Notes under the pieces: generated by a model
Database searches by the model: none
Told to the model about the DNA's origin: nothing
The model's input: only the letters and a program-made list of their open reading frames with translations
Program-made: the position numbers and the translations under genes
In this document: positions 55,244-64,000 of the stretch, piece after piece
Layout of the letters: each line of letters begins with the position of its first letter
How positions within the stretch are numbered: position 1 is the first letter of the stretch
Origin: Leguminivora glycinivorella
Lineage: Eukaryota > Arthropoda > Insecta > Lepidoptera > Tortricidae
NCBI RefSeq assembly: GCF_023078275.1
Contig: NC_062994.1
Location: forward strand, 7,635,545 to 7,699,544
DNA length: 64,000 nt
Reading direction: 5' to 3'

Positions 55244-55564
55244 CTTTGTTTCAATACTGTTATTTTACAGTCAGTAAAAAAACTATAAATACTCAGCATA
55301 CCAGCATCAACTTTTATACATCGTTTATATCTCTTGCTTAACAATCGATTGTCAATAACTAGGCGAAACCATTTAAAGCGATAGCTTTACGTACGTGACT
55401 GTTTATAGGGCAAGTCGCTCACCCATTTAGAAAGATGTATTTCTACCTTTAGCGTTATCTATGACCTAATTTCATAGTGTCTTTGCAATATTATACATAT
55501 AAAAGTGAGTCTAAAAACTGGAATAATCATTCTAGCTTCTGTAACGGAAGAAATCACATTCAAA
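55244..55564. promoter_or_regulatory. Bidirectional promoter of pair 11 (B11/A11)
   Basis: A 321-bp spacer. A11: TATAAAAG at 55498-55505. B11: TATAAAAG on the minus strand at 55311-55318. TCACGTA on the minus strand at 55392-55398. Confidence 0.83.
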
Positions 55565-57631
55565 ATGTCTCGCTTTGCTATTCTTCTTTTGTGCGTTGAG
55601 GCTTTCCTGATCCAAGTAAGTGCAAGATTTAGGTACTTAATTAATTTTAAAATGATTGTTCTAAAACATTCTTAACTCACAGAAATAAACAGAGAATTAA
55701 TTCTAGGAGTAGTATAATATCCCATTGCACTGCTGGACACATTAATCACATGTAGGTATTAAAGACTATCCGGCGTGTTTCCTTATAGGTACTACTTTAA
55801 ATTGTGTTTATCAGAAATCAAACCCAAATTTCAATTGAAAAATGAATGTAATTTAAAATAAAGGTAGATAGTACTGGTAATCATTAGACTTATATACCGT
55901 GATTACCTTTTTGATTTTTGTCGAGCTCCCGGTATTTCGACGCAGTTGAATGCATCATGATCACGGAAAACATCATCATCATCAAAACTCTCTCGTAATG
56001 TTTGAGTTGCAGGCGTCCATAGGTTACGGTGACCGCTTTACATGCTGCTTGTGCCACCGACTAAAAAAAAAAATGCTGGTGTAGTCAAATATTATAAATG
56101 ACTTAAATCATCAGTATTTTTAATCTTTTCTCATCAAAATTTTAAAAATTCAGCCTAAAAATAATCAAGTGTAAACTGTTAATAAGGCCTCATATTTAAT
56201 GTAAGTGCCATGCGAAAGATATTTTCCTCTCACTAGCTCGGAAACACGTGTTCTGTCTTTTAATACCAGCGGGTAAAAACGCATTTTATCCACTAGTGGG
56301 TAGAGTAATTTGACCTTGAATAAATTCAAATTAACTGCTGTAAAATCGATAAAATGTGAATCTAGTAATAAAGATGATTTACCACCTGTGGAACTACTGG
56401 AAGCAGTGATAAACGCATTTTTTGCGTTGTAGGTTCCTCGCTATAGTGAGGGAAAAGTTGTGTGTTACACTCGGGTGCAAATGTATTTTACGTCTCGTGT
56501 GTTTCAATTCCACACTCGGCGTTAAAATACAACTTTGCCCTCTTGTATAACAAATAACTACCTATTAGCATTTTATTATTGCAAGCAAATGCTGTAAACA
56601 GCTAAACGTGATTTTATTGAATACTAAATAAGTGCTAACTTGCATTGTTTATACTGAGTACTTAGCCAACGCTATAATCGCTTACTCTTCGTGTCGTAGC
56701 TATCCCTGTCGCTCTTCTGTAGGTGCGACAGAGCCAGTCTACATTTCAATCGCCACGTATCGTGAACGATTGTCACTAAGACTAGGCCGATTGATATACG
56801 CAGCAAAATAACTTTACAACGATTAATCAAAATACTCATTCGTAACCTCAAAATCAAATATAACGTTATTTAACATAATTTATGTAACAGAAAATATAGA
56901 AAATTAAAAGAATATAATTTTAGACAATGTTTGAAGTGACGTGCGCGTTGCCACCCCATTAGAAACTTGTACACTCCCTTTTGCTGTGTTAAGTATAAGT
57001 ACACAGCACCCCAAAACTTGTACAAGTTAAGTACAAGGCAAAAAGGGGTTCCAAGGAGGGTTCGGGTTGCCGACGACTTAAAGGACAATAGACGGAACAA
57101 ATTAGTTCCGTAAGTCCTCCCGTCGTCAGCACACCGCACCTTCGTTGAGCTCTGGCAGCCTTACTCATACTATGACAGGAACACAACACTATGAGTAGGG
57201 TCTAGTGCTTAGTCTTCTCGTTTTTGTGTGTTCCTTTTTGTAATATTTTTCTCTTTTGTGTGTGTGCGAATAATAATTTTATTCGCACACACACAAAAGA
57301 GAAAAATATTCTATTCTATTCTATTTGGCTGCGGTCTTCTGTAACATTTTTTTTTCTTTTACAGGCTGCCTTCAGCCAGCAGTGTGGCTGCATTCAAAAC
57401 TACGCCCAGTACAGCGTCCCCGTGAGCGCACCCTCCGCCATCAGCTACGCATCCTCGTACGGCGGGTCCGGCACCGGACAAGTCGGCGTGTCGGGCGACA
57501 TCGGCGCGAGCGGTCAGACCGCCGTCGTCGGATCCGTGCCCGTGCTCGGCGCCGTCGACTTCGGCGGCAAGGTCGCCGCCGCCGGATCCGTGTCCATCTC
57601 CGGACAGTGCGGATGCGGATGCCAGGCTTAA
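55565..57631 (+). CDS. Chorion class A protein (A11)
   Basis: Exon 1 is 55565-55615 (MSRFAILLLCVEAFLIQ, then CAA/gtaagt) and exon 2 is 57365-57631 after TCTTTTACAG. The protein is 105 residues: AAFSQQCGCIQNYAQYSVPV, a short left arm, the core YGGSGTGQVGVSGDIGASG, SVPVLGAVDFGG, and the end SISGQCGCGCQA. It combines the Ser-type core of A1-A3 with the QVGVSG and AVDFGG features of A4. The frame is intact. The 1.75-kb intron carries two interspersed repeats and a perfect 32-bp hairpin close to the acceptor. Paired with B11. Confidence 0.94.
56222..56560. repeat. Interspersed repeat, copy 2, in A11 intron
   Basis: Same family as 1150-1560, with a deletion of the ACTCGCTTCGCTCGTGG section. Confidence 0.65.
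56945..57345. repeat. Interspersed repeat, copy 2, in A11 intron
   Basis: Same family as 29865-30110. Near its right end, between TAGGGTCTAGTGCT and ATTTGGCTGCGGTC, this copy has extra sequence containing the 32-bp hairpin. Confidence 0.65.
57242..57310. repeat. Perfect 32-bp inverted repeat 55 bp upstream of the A11 acceptor
   Basis: Arms 57242-57273 and 57279-57310 are exact inverse complements (AATATTTTTCTCTTTTGTGT onward) around 5 nt. It would form a strong hairpin in the pre-mRNA just before the exon 2 splice acceptor. Confidence 0.9.
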
Positions 57632-57749
57632 GTGATAAAGAAGAAGAGATATTTTTACTATTTTTTATAATAAAATGATATAATTAACTCTTGTTGTATT
57701 TTTTGTCATCTATTTTTTTACACATCTAAAAACCCAGGCATATTATATA
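57632..57749. other. A11 3' flank
   Basis: AATAAAA lies at about 57669-57675, a likely poly(A) signal. Confidence 0.55.
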
Positions 57750-57992
57750 CTAGCTTTTTCCCGCAGCTTCGCTCGCATTAAATTCGAAAATTGCGAAATC
57801 CTCCATACAAACTTCCACCCCCCATTTTAGGTAAGTAGGGGGTCTAAAGAGACAAAAAGAAGCCTATGGCACTTTCCATCCCTTCAACTATCTCCACATA
57901 AGAAATCACGTCAATTCGTCGCTCCGTTTTGCCGTGAAAGACGGACAAACAAACAGACACACACACTTTCCCATTTATACTATTAGTACGGA
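57750..57992 (-). mobile_element. Short Helitron of another family
   Basis: In element orientation it begins TCCGTACTAATAGTATAAAT and ends with GCGGGAAAAAGCTAG, inserted between A and T. 243 bp, non-coding. The end structure parallels the longer Helitrons but the body is different. Confidence 0.65.
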
Positions 57993-58674
57993 TTAGGTCA
58001 ACCTGGCGTTTCCAATAACCAGTGACGTGTTGTGGTCGTAGATATTCCTGAGGTATTTCTTTTGCACTTCGACATGGTTTTTTTTATACTACGTCGGTGG
58101 CAAACAAGCATACGGTTTCTTCAAGAAGTCGGTATTTAGGTTTCTCAAGAGACGCGTAAGTAGATCTTATGATGTTGCTTATTTCCATGGGTGGCGATGA
58201 CCGCTGAAAAGTTCCAGTGACATTTTATTTTGTTGTTTGTCATTAATAAAATAAATGTAAGGTGCCATGAATGTCGTAAATAAATAAAAATACAACACAA
58301 TATAACAAATAGGCTTTATCGCACACTTTGACAAAATACAACACAAGTCATACATTCGTTTACAACATACATTTATACATTTTGAATAGTAGAGTAGGTA
58401 AACAAAACTTTAGTACGTTATCCTGCCTAGGCCTAGTAGGCTTCAGGTTTATGTAATATTTTTTACAAATATGTATTCTATGTTCTTTTTTGACTTATTA
58501 TTAATTATCTGATCATTTATTTTCTAGCGAAAGTGAAATAACCAGCTAACCTAACCAAGGTCACGATGACTTGTACAACGATAATGAAATTGTTTGTATT
58601 TCTCTTTCAGAATAAAAAGTACGAAAGTGAATCTTGTCTAGGTACTTATCGTTCTGTACAGAGCTTAGATGATT
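57993..58674. other. AT-rich spacer with a retroposon end
   Basis: A poly-T-led fragment at 58079-58116 (ATACTACGTCGGTGGCAAAC) matches 29307. Nothing else recognised. Confidence 0.5.
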
Positions 58675-58975
58675 GAGCCTTTACACAGTCGCTCTATCGC
58701 GCGTTCCCGGAGCGTACAGGATAGCGCGCGGTTAAGCCTGTGCGCGATTGCGTGTTGTTAGTTTTTAAGGTACACGTTCTTTCGCGCGTGATTGCGCGTC
58801 GAAGTTTTTGAGAACGGAAATGCGCGCGAATGAACGTACGTGTAAAGACAACCTCAACCACGCGATTGCGCGCACGCGCGGTCTTTCCCTTCCCCTCCCG
58901 CCATCTTTATACGCGCATTCTTTCACACGCGATTGCTGTATCACGCGCGATAGAGCGTCTGTGTAAAGGCGGCTA
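58675..58975. mobile_element. GC-rich MITE, copy 2
   Basis: The ends GCCTTTACACAGTCGCTCTA and GCGTCTGTGTAAAGGCGGC are inverted. The right half closely matches 10787-10943 (ACGCGCATTCTTTCACACGC, GATTGCTGTATCACGCGCG). Many palindromic CGCGC blocks. Non-coding. Confidence 0.75.
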
Positions 58976-59039
58976 TTAGCACTTTGGCTATGCGCCCTGG
59001 GTTAAACTAATTTTATCCTCAAATTGTGTTTTATCATTT

Positions 59040-59182
59040 AGAAACGTCTGCGACTTGCAAGCGATACATACATATTGTTCTATTAAAGGGACAATGGAAA
59101 AATTCTCACCTCCGGCAGGAATGGAACCTGCGACCAACGGCTTTGCCAGAGCCGTCCCTCTCACCAACTGAGCCACGGAGGC
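59040..59182 (-). repeat. tRNA-derived repeat with a tRNA-like head
   Basis: The minus strand 59182-59107 can fold as a 76-nt tRNA: box A TGGCTCAGTTGGTGAGAG, box B GGTTCCATTCC, T-arm GCAGG/CCTGC, anticodon loop CTGGCAA. It lacks a consensus TTCRA in box B and has a weak D-stem. The sequence continues (TTTTTCCATTGTCCCTTTAA) as a repeat-like body. More likely a SINE head than a functional tRNA. Confidence 0.55.
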
Positions 59183-59655
59183 CTGCTGGATGTGTGCGAA
59201 TTTATACATGCCTTCCCTCAATTCTCACACCTACCTACACACAAAACACACAGTACACGTGCGAAAAGGAAATAAAACGTTCCCTGCAATTGTTTTAATT
59301 TATCGCCACTCGTTTCGAACTTCCTTTTTTTCGCACTTGTAATGCACTCATTAGTCAATCCGAATATACTTACGAGTAAATGTCAAGAGTTTTCTCTGGC
59401 AGTCCCAAAATGTTAGGTGTGTACAAATATACATCTTTATGCCGAGTGAAATGACTAGGACTTATGAAAGACCAGGCACATGTTACTATGATTTTCTATA
59501 TCCACATGGTAACAATGATCTTAGATTATCAAGTTATACTTACTTAAGATGGACCCATTACCCATGGATGGATAAATTTAATGTGTTTAAACATTACAGT
59601 ATCAGTAAATTTATTGATAAGTAAGTATTTTCGAACTTTTAACACAATCAGTCGC
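59183..59655. other. AT-rich spacer before the Copia element
   Basis: Contains a copy of the GGAAGTTCGAAACGAGTGGC repeat (59255-59350, inverted). The 61-residue open frame at 59439-59624 has no family match that I recognise. Confidence 0.45.
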
Positions 59656-59847
59656 TGTTGAATTTAGAAGAAACTGAAGGATTATTCGTGGTTTTATTCG
59701 GAGATTTTAGAGAAAGAAAACTAGCATTCTTGACTAACGGTATATTTCACAGCATTTGACAAGCAAGTGACAGATGGCAAGTAAAAAGGCGCCAGAGGCG
59801 ACGGATAAAAAAAAAAAAGATTGGCTGCGTTCTAAAACAACTTAACA
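59656..59847 (-). repeat. Putative 3' LTR of the Copia element
   Basis: On the minus strand it begins TGTTAAG directly after a purine tract and ends TTCAACA, with TG..CA borders. The pol stop codon lies in its first bases. It cannot be confirmed without the 5' LTR. Confidence 0.5.
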
Positions 59848-60065
59848 CCCACCCCTAGAACGCAAGCCTACTCTTGCTAAACAATACAACATCTTATTGG
59901 TAGTTACACCTTTTGTTAAAATGTCTGCTAACATTTCATCACCCTTACAATAACAAAATTTTATCTTAGAATTACAAACATGTTCTTTGAGAAAGTGAAA
60001 ACGAATATCTATATGTCTAGACCTAGGCAAATAACAATCATTTAATGATAATTTTATCGCACTTT
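59842..60065 (-). pseudogene. C-terminal RNase H part of the Copia polyprotein, out of frame
   Basis: SDNQSAIKLSLNDCYLPRSR, HIDIRFHFLKEHV and DEMLADILTKG are the conserved end of Copia RNase H. It lies in a different frame from the upstream pol. The junction around 60071 (..LWLRQLSAFQ, stop) has lost bases between LWLRQL and SDNQSAI. Confidence 0.8.
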
Positions 60066-60070
60066 GATTA

Positions 60071-62299
60071 TCACTGAAAAGCGCTAAGTTGTCTTAGCCA
60101 CAGTGCCTCTTGAGTGGCTGAGGACATCGCCATGTACTCCGCTTCGGCCGTAGATAGGGCCACAGTCTGCTGCTTACGCGACGACCATGAAATTGCACCG
60201 CCCTGTAACATGAAGATGTAGCCCGTGCAGGATTTGCGGTCTACCACATCTGCAGCCCAATCAGCATCACAATATCCTGTAATATTCGAGACACCACTCT
60301 TGGTATAACTTAGTCTGAGATCTTTAGTGCCTTGCAAGTATCTCAATAGTCTTTTGACTGCGGTCACATGGTCCGTCTTTGGTTCAGCATTGTACCGACT
60401 CAATGCATTGACTGCAAATGAGATATCGGGTCTCGTTGCTTGGGCTATGTAGAGAAGACAGCCAATGACTTGCCTGTATGGATACTTATGGTCTGGTTCT
60501 GCATCTTGGCTGAACTTGATAGCAGGCTCTATAGGCGTTTTTACAGCTTTGCACTCTGACATCCCAAATCTATCTAGTACCTCATTAATATACTTTTTCT
60601 GATCCAACATAACTGTATCTTCTTGCCTCGTAATGTTGAATCCTAGGCACTGACTAGCTTTTCCTAGATCTTTCATCTCAAAATGTTTCATCAACTTCTT
60701 CTTCAACATATCCTTGACATCTTGTTGAGAAGTAAAAATAAGTAGGTCATCGACCCATACTGCAATGAAAGTGTTCCTTTCTTCATTGAAATATACACAT
60801 GGATCAGTCTTGGACTGCTGCATCCCTATATTTTGTAGTACATAATTTAGTTTCATGTTCCATAAGCGGCTGGCTTGCTTTAGGCCATATATTGACTTAT
60901 GTAAACAGCACACTTGAGATCCTCGTACATATAGTTCTGGTTGTACCATGTAAATATCAGTGTCTATTTCTCCCTGTAGAAATGCAGAAACGGCATCCAT
61001 CTGGTCTATATCCATGCTATATTTTGCCGCTAAGGCAAACAGAAAACGTATAGTTGTATACCTCACTACTGGCGAGTAGATCTCCTCATAGTCTATCCCT
61101 TTCCTTTGAGCAAATCCTTTTATGACAAGTCTGGCCTTAAAACGTGTAACTTTTCCAGCTTGGTCAGTTTTGGTTTTGAACACCCATTTGGAGGGTAAGG
61201 CTTTCTTATTGGTTGGAAGTTCAGTCAAGCTCCATGTGTTGTTCTTCATTAAGGAGCTATACTCTTCGTCCATGGCCTTTTTCCATTCAGCAGCGTGTGG
61301 GGACGACATGGCTTCTTCTACTGACTGTGGATCAGATAAATTAGTAAATAAACAGAATAGACTATTTTCCTTTTGTCTTTTACGGGGCCTCAGATTCATT
61401 TTCGTATCTTGGGTTTGCGGCAAACTGGTTTTTACAGGGGGATAGTAGGTCTCATCAAGATCATCTGTATCAGTTTGATATTCAGTACTAGAGTCTTCAC
61501 TGTTACTATCCTTAATAGGCTCTTTTGCCTTACCTTCGCTGCAAGGTGTACCGATGACCCTCATGGGACTCGATTGGTCTTCGGTGCCAGCTTTAGCGCT
61601 GTCGTTGCTGGTCCCTGGACTCTCCTTTTCCTCGGGAACAGTACTGGAGCTGACTGACGGCAGGTTTTCTTCATGGATGTCAACTGAAACAGTGTTTTCA
61701 TAAATATATTGATAATTTTCATGAAAAATACAATCCCTGCTCTTTATGATTTTTCTACTGGTTGGATCTAGTAGCCGGTATCCTTTTGAGTCTTCACAGT
61801 ATCCCACGAGTATTAACTTTATAGATTTCTTGTCCCATTTTTGTCTTTTCTGCTTGGGTATATGGACCATAGCCTCCGTGCCAAATATTCTAATATGGGA
61901 CAAGTTAGGTTTACGCCCATACCACATTTCATAAGGAGTTCTACCTTCCAGGCTCCTAGACGGGGAGCGATTTGTGATATAGGCAGCTGTGGCTATGGCT
62001 TCGGCCCAATACCTTGGCTCTAATTTGGCATAAAATAGCATACACCTTGCCCGTTCCACGAGTGTGCGGTTTCCGCGTTCTGCCAATCCATTATGTTCAG
62101 CGGTGTAGGGTGTCGTGGTCTGATGGATGATACCATTACTACTTAAATATTTTTCAAAATTATTATTGCAGTACTCTTTGCCTCCATCGGTGCGAATCAT
62201 CTTAATCTTTCTTTCAAGCTGTAGTTCAACTCTAGCCTTGAAATCTTTAAACACTTCTAAAATATTCAATTTATCTTTCAAAAAATACACATGAAACAT
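60071..62299 (-). pseudogene. Copia integrase C-terminal part, reverse transcriptase and RNase H
   Basis: 742 codons open. Integrase core with IRTDGGKEYCNN and the DD35E glutamate region (TPYTAEHNGLAERGNRTLV). Copia-specific GKRPYEMW-like motif (RTPYEMWYGRKPNLSHIRIF). RT begins WKKAMDEEYSSLMKNNTWSL, has QMDAVSAFLQGEIDTDIYM and the catalytic WVDDLLIF. RNase H contains GYCDADWAAD and STAEAEYMA. The first integrase Asp lies on the other side of the retroposon insertion. Ends early because of the frame break near 60071. Confidence 0.88.
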
Positions 62300-62323
62300 A
62301 CGAGTGTAGTCATCTACAAAAGT

Positions 62324-62457
62324 ACACCCATCTTAAAGGCCGGCAACGCACCTCCAACACCTCTGGTGTTTCGGGTGTCCATGGGCGGCGGTGATCGCTT
62401 ACCATCAGGCGACCTGTCTGCTCGTTTGCCTCCTATCCCATAAAAAAAAAAAAAAAA
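62324..62457 (+). mobile_element. Poly(A)-tailed short retroposon inserted in the Copia integrase
   Basis: It starts near ACACCCATCTTAAAGGCCGG, contains GGTGATCGCTTACCATCAGG and CTATCCCAT, and ends in about 20 A. AAAAGT flanks it at 62318-62323 and 62458-62463. Removing it joins KYFITF to VDDYTRMFHVYFL, the usual Copia integrase sequence. A partial relative lies at 19300-19375. Confidence 0.85.
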
Positions 62458-62463
62458 AAAAGT

Positions 62464-63873
62464 GATAAAATATTTCATACCTGAGACTGACAGGTGCTCC
62501 ATTGGCCCACATAAGTCAGAATGTATCAGCTCGAGGGGCTGTTTGGCTCTGGAACCCACCTTGTTGAACGGCAGTCTTGTCTGTTTTCCTTCGGCACAGT
62601 GAGTACATCTGATACTGTCACTTTTTGTTTCAATAATCACACCTTCTGCAGCAGTAGGCAGCTTGTTGACATCTGATACATTTAAATGTGACATTCTTAA
62701 ATGCCATAAAAAGGTATTATCAACGTTACCTCTGGCTGTGGTAAATTGAGCAGTTTCAATGGTATTTGCTGTATCTAGCAAATAGAGCCTGTTTATCTGC
62801 GTTCCTGAACAGATGATCTTCCCTTTTGCATCCAAAACATGGCACCCTTTTTCAAAAAATCTAACTTCATAACCATTCTTTGTAATACTGCTCACTGATA
62901 TCAAATTGGAGGCAAGTCCAGGGGCATATAAGACGTCTTTCAACTGAAGAATCCCGCCTTTGCTTAACTTGACGTTAACACACCCGTTTCCTAATATAGG
63001 TAATGTTTCTTTGTTAGCCACAGTGATTGAATCAAATGGTGGCTTACTTAAGTTATACATTAAGTCCTTCCTTGCTGTCATGGTCTTCGAAGCTCCTGAG
63101 TCGATAAACCACTTATTACTATCTTCACCTCCCAATGATGCAGAAAACGCTGCCACAAAATTTGTACTATCTCCATTCTTATGCTGTTTGTGTGTTGTTT
63201 TCTTAGGATTCTTGCAGAACTTAGCATAATGGCCATGCTTATTGCAGCTGTAACATCTAGGACCCTTCGGTTTGCTAGGTTGGTCCTGTTTAGTCTTCTT
63301 AAAGTTTGTGTACAAGGCAGCGCCTGAGTCTGTAGATTTAATTTCTTGTAAAAGTTTTGTTTTCACAAGATCAGCACTAATTGTTACACCTGAACTTTCG
63401 AGTCCCATTATCATAGGCATGTAGACTTCTGGTAAACCAGCTAGCATTAGTGTGCCCAGCCACTCGTCGTTTACATCGAACCCTATATTGCGAAGTTTGT
63501 GAGCGGTTGTCATAATCTTATTGATATAATCTTCAACACTATTGCTTGATTCTAAAGATGTGTTCACCAAGTCCTTCAGCAAACCCACTTTCCTTGTCAA
63601 ACCATTGTCATCAAAGGCCTTTTCTAGATTTGCCCACACTTCTTTTGACGTTTTGCAATCTTGTACATGAATATAATTCTGAGGATCCAACAGCAGAATC
63701 AATTTCGCTTTGGCTTTCATGTCCTTTTTGGCGTCTATGGCTTTCTTGTCGTCACTTGGTTTCACACACTCCCAAAGATCTTCATGTTCCAGGTACGTCC
63801 TCATACTAAATTTCCAGGTAGCAAAGTTGTCCCGGCCCGTCAATTTCTCTAAATTGAACAAGTTTGTGCCCAT
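62464..63873 (-). pseudogene. Copia gag, protease and integrase N-terminal part
   Basis: It starts best at ATG 63873 (MGTNLFNLEKLTGRDNFATW); the open frame extends two TTG-started codons further. Gag has the zinc knuckle CYSCNKHGHYAKFC. The protease has WFIDSGASKTMT. The integrase zinc-binding H-H-C-C module is visible (LWHLRMSHLN, RCTHCAEGK), then LIHSDLCGPM with the first catalytic Asp, ending at KYFITF where the retroposon sits. Otherwise free of stops, so the interruption is recent. Confidence 0.87.
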
Positions 63874-64000
63874 ATTGATGTTCAATTATCGGTATAATAG
63901 CTGTTTCGTTGTATTACGACGATCTGCAGACGATATGCCCGGCGACTGTTTCGTCGTACTGTACGAACAATATATATTCTTGTTTTTCTTGAAATACTTC

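Larger units (their letters stand above)
59656..64000 (-). mobile_element. Copia-type LTR retrotransposon, running off the window
   Basis: The gag-protease-integrase-RT-RNase H order, with integrase before RT, defines the Ty1/Copia superfamily. The putative 3' LTR is 59656-59847 (minus strand TGTTAAG.. to ..TTCAACA), preceded by the purine-rich AGGGGTGGG. The 5' leader begins past 63873 and the 5' LTR is outside the window. The pol is interrupted by a retroposon at 62324-62457 and a frame break near 60071. Confidence 0.88.

Noticed and set aside
59107..59182. Functional tRNA gene with a GGC anticodon
   Set aside because: The fold is plausible but the D-stem is weak, box B is non-consensus and the sequence continues as a repeat body. 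Treated as a SINE head.

Overview
The window is a stretch of a lepidopteran (moth or butterfly) chorion locus: a cluster of eggshell structural genes in AT-rich, transposon-filled DNA. The diagnosis rests on repeated two-exon genes. A tiny first exon codes for 15-17 residues of signal peptide (types MSRFAV.., MAFKAV.., MVSKVV..), and a GC-rich second exon carries the rest, with the conserved class A or class B chorion core and Cys-Gly-rich ends. Class A and class B genes lie head-to-head, with only 282-326 bp between the two start codons. Each such spacer holds two opposed TATA boxes about 60-70 bp upstream of the ATGs. The host species cannot be named from the sequence alone.

Layout. 1-5.3 kb: repeat-rich flank (SINE copies, non-LTR scraps, a 1.1-kb foldback element). 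5.3 kb: orphan class A pseudogene exon (A0). 7.3-9.3 kb: pair 1 (A1-/B1+). 11.7-15.4 kb: pair 2 (A2-/B2+), with a hAT-like element in the A2 intron. 15.6-18.8 kb: non-LTR retrotransposon. 20.7-25.7 kb: pair 3 (B3-/A3+), with Helitrons in the A3 intron. 27.0-29.0 kb: pair 4 (B4-/A4+). 31.1-42.5 kb: three recent tandem duplicates, pairs 5, 6 and 7 (A-/B+). 44.9-46.2 kb: pair 8 (A8 reduced to a 46-bp scrap, B8 intact). 48.0-51.6 kb: pair 9 (B9-/A9+). 52 kb: relic of another B gene (B10). 54.2-57.6 kb: pair 11 (B11-/A11+). 59.7-64 kb: Copia-type LTR retrotransposon running off the window. Labels A0-A11 and B1-B11 are mine.

How the genes work together. Class A and B proteins are secreted by follicle cells and co-assemble into the lamellar eggshell, cross-linked through cysteines. 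Each pair probably shares one bidirectional, follicle-specific, stage-specific promoter. A TCACGT hexamer, a known silkmoth chorion promoter element, is present in pairs 3-7, 9 and 11. Pairs 1 and 2 carry GCACGT instead.

The most interesting observations are: B9 is a mosaic whose 3' end is a 94-bp identical copy of B1, with the original gene end left stranded in its 3' UTR; five genes (B1, B3, B4, B11, A9) are each out of frame by minus one base; a Helitron in the pair 5 unit has a clean empty site in the pair 6 copy; and B8 has a 45-bp leader duplication, a divergent C-terminus and a destroyed partner.
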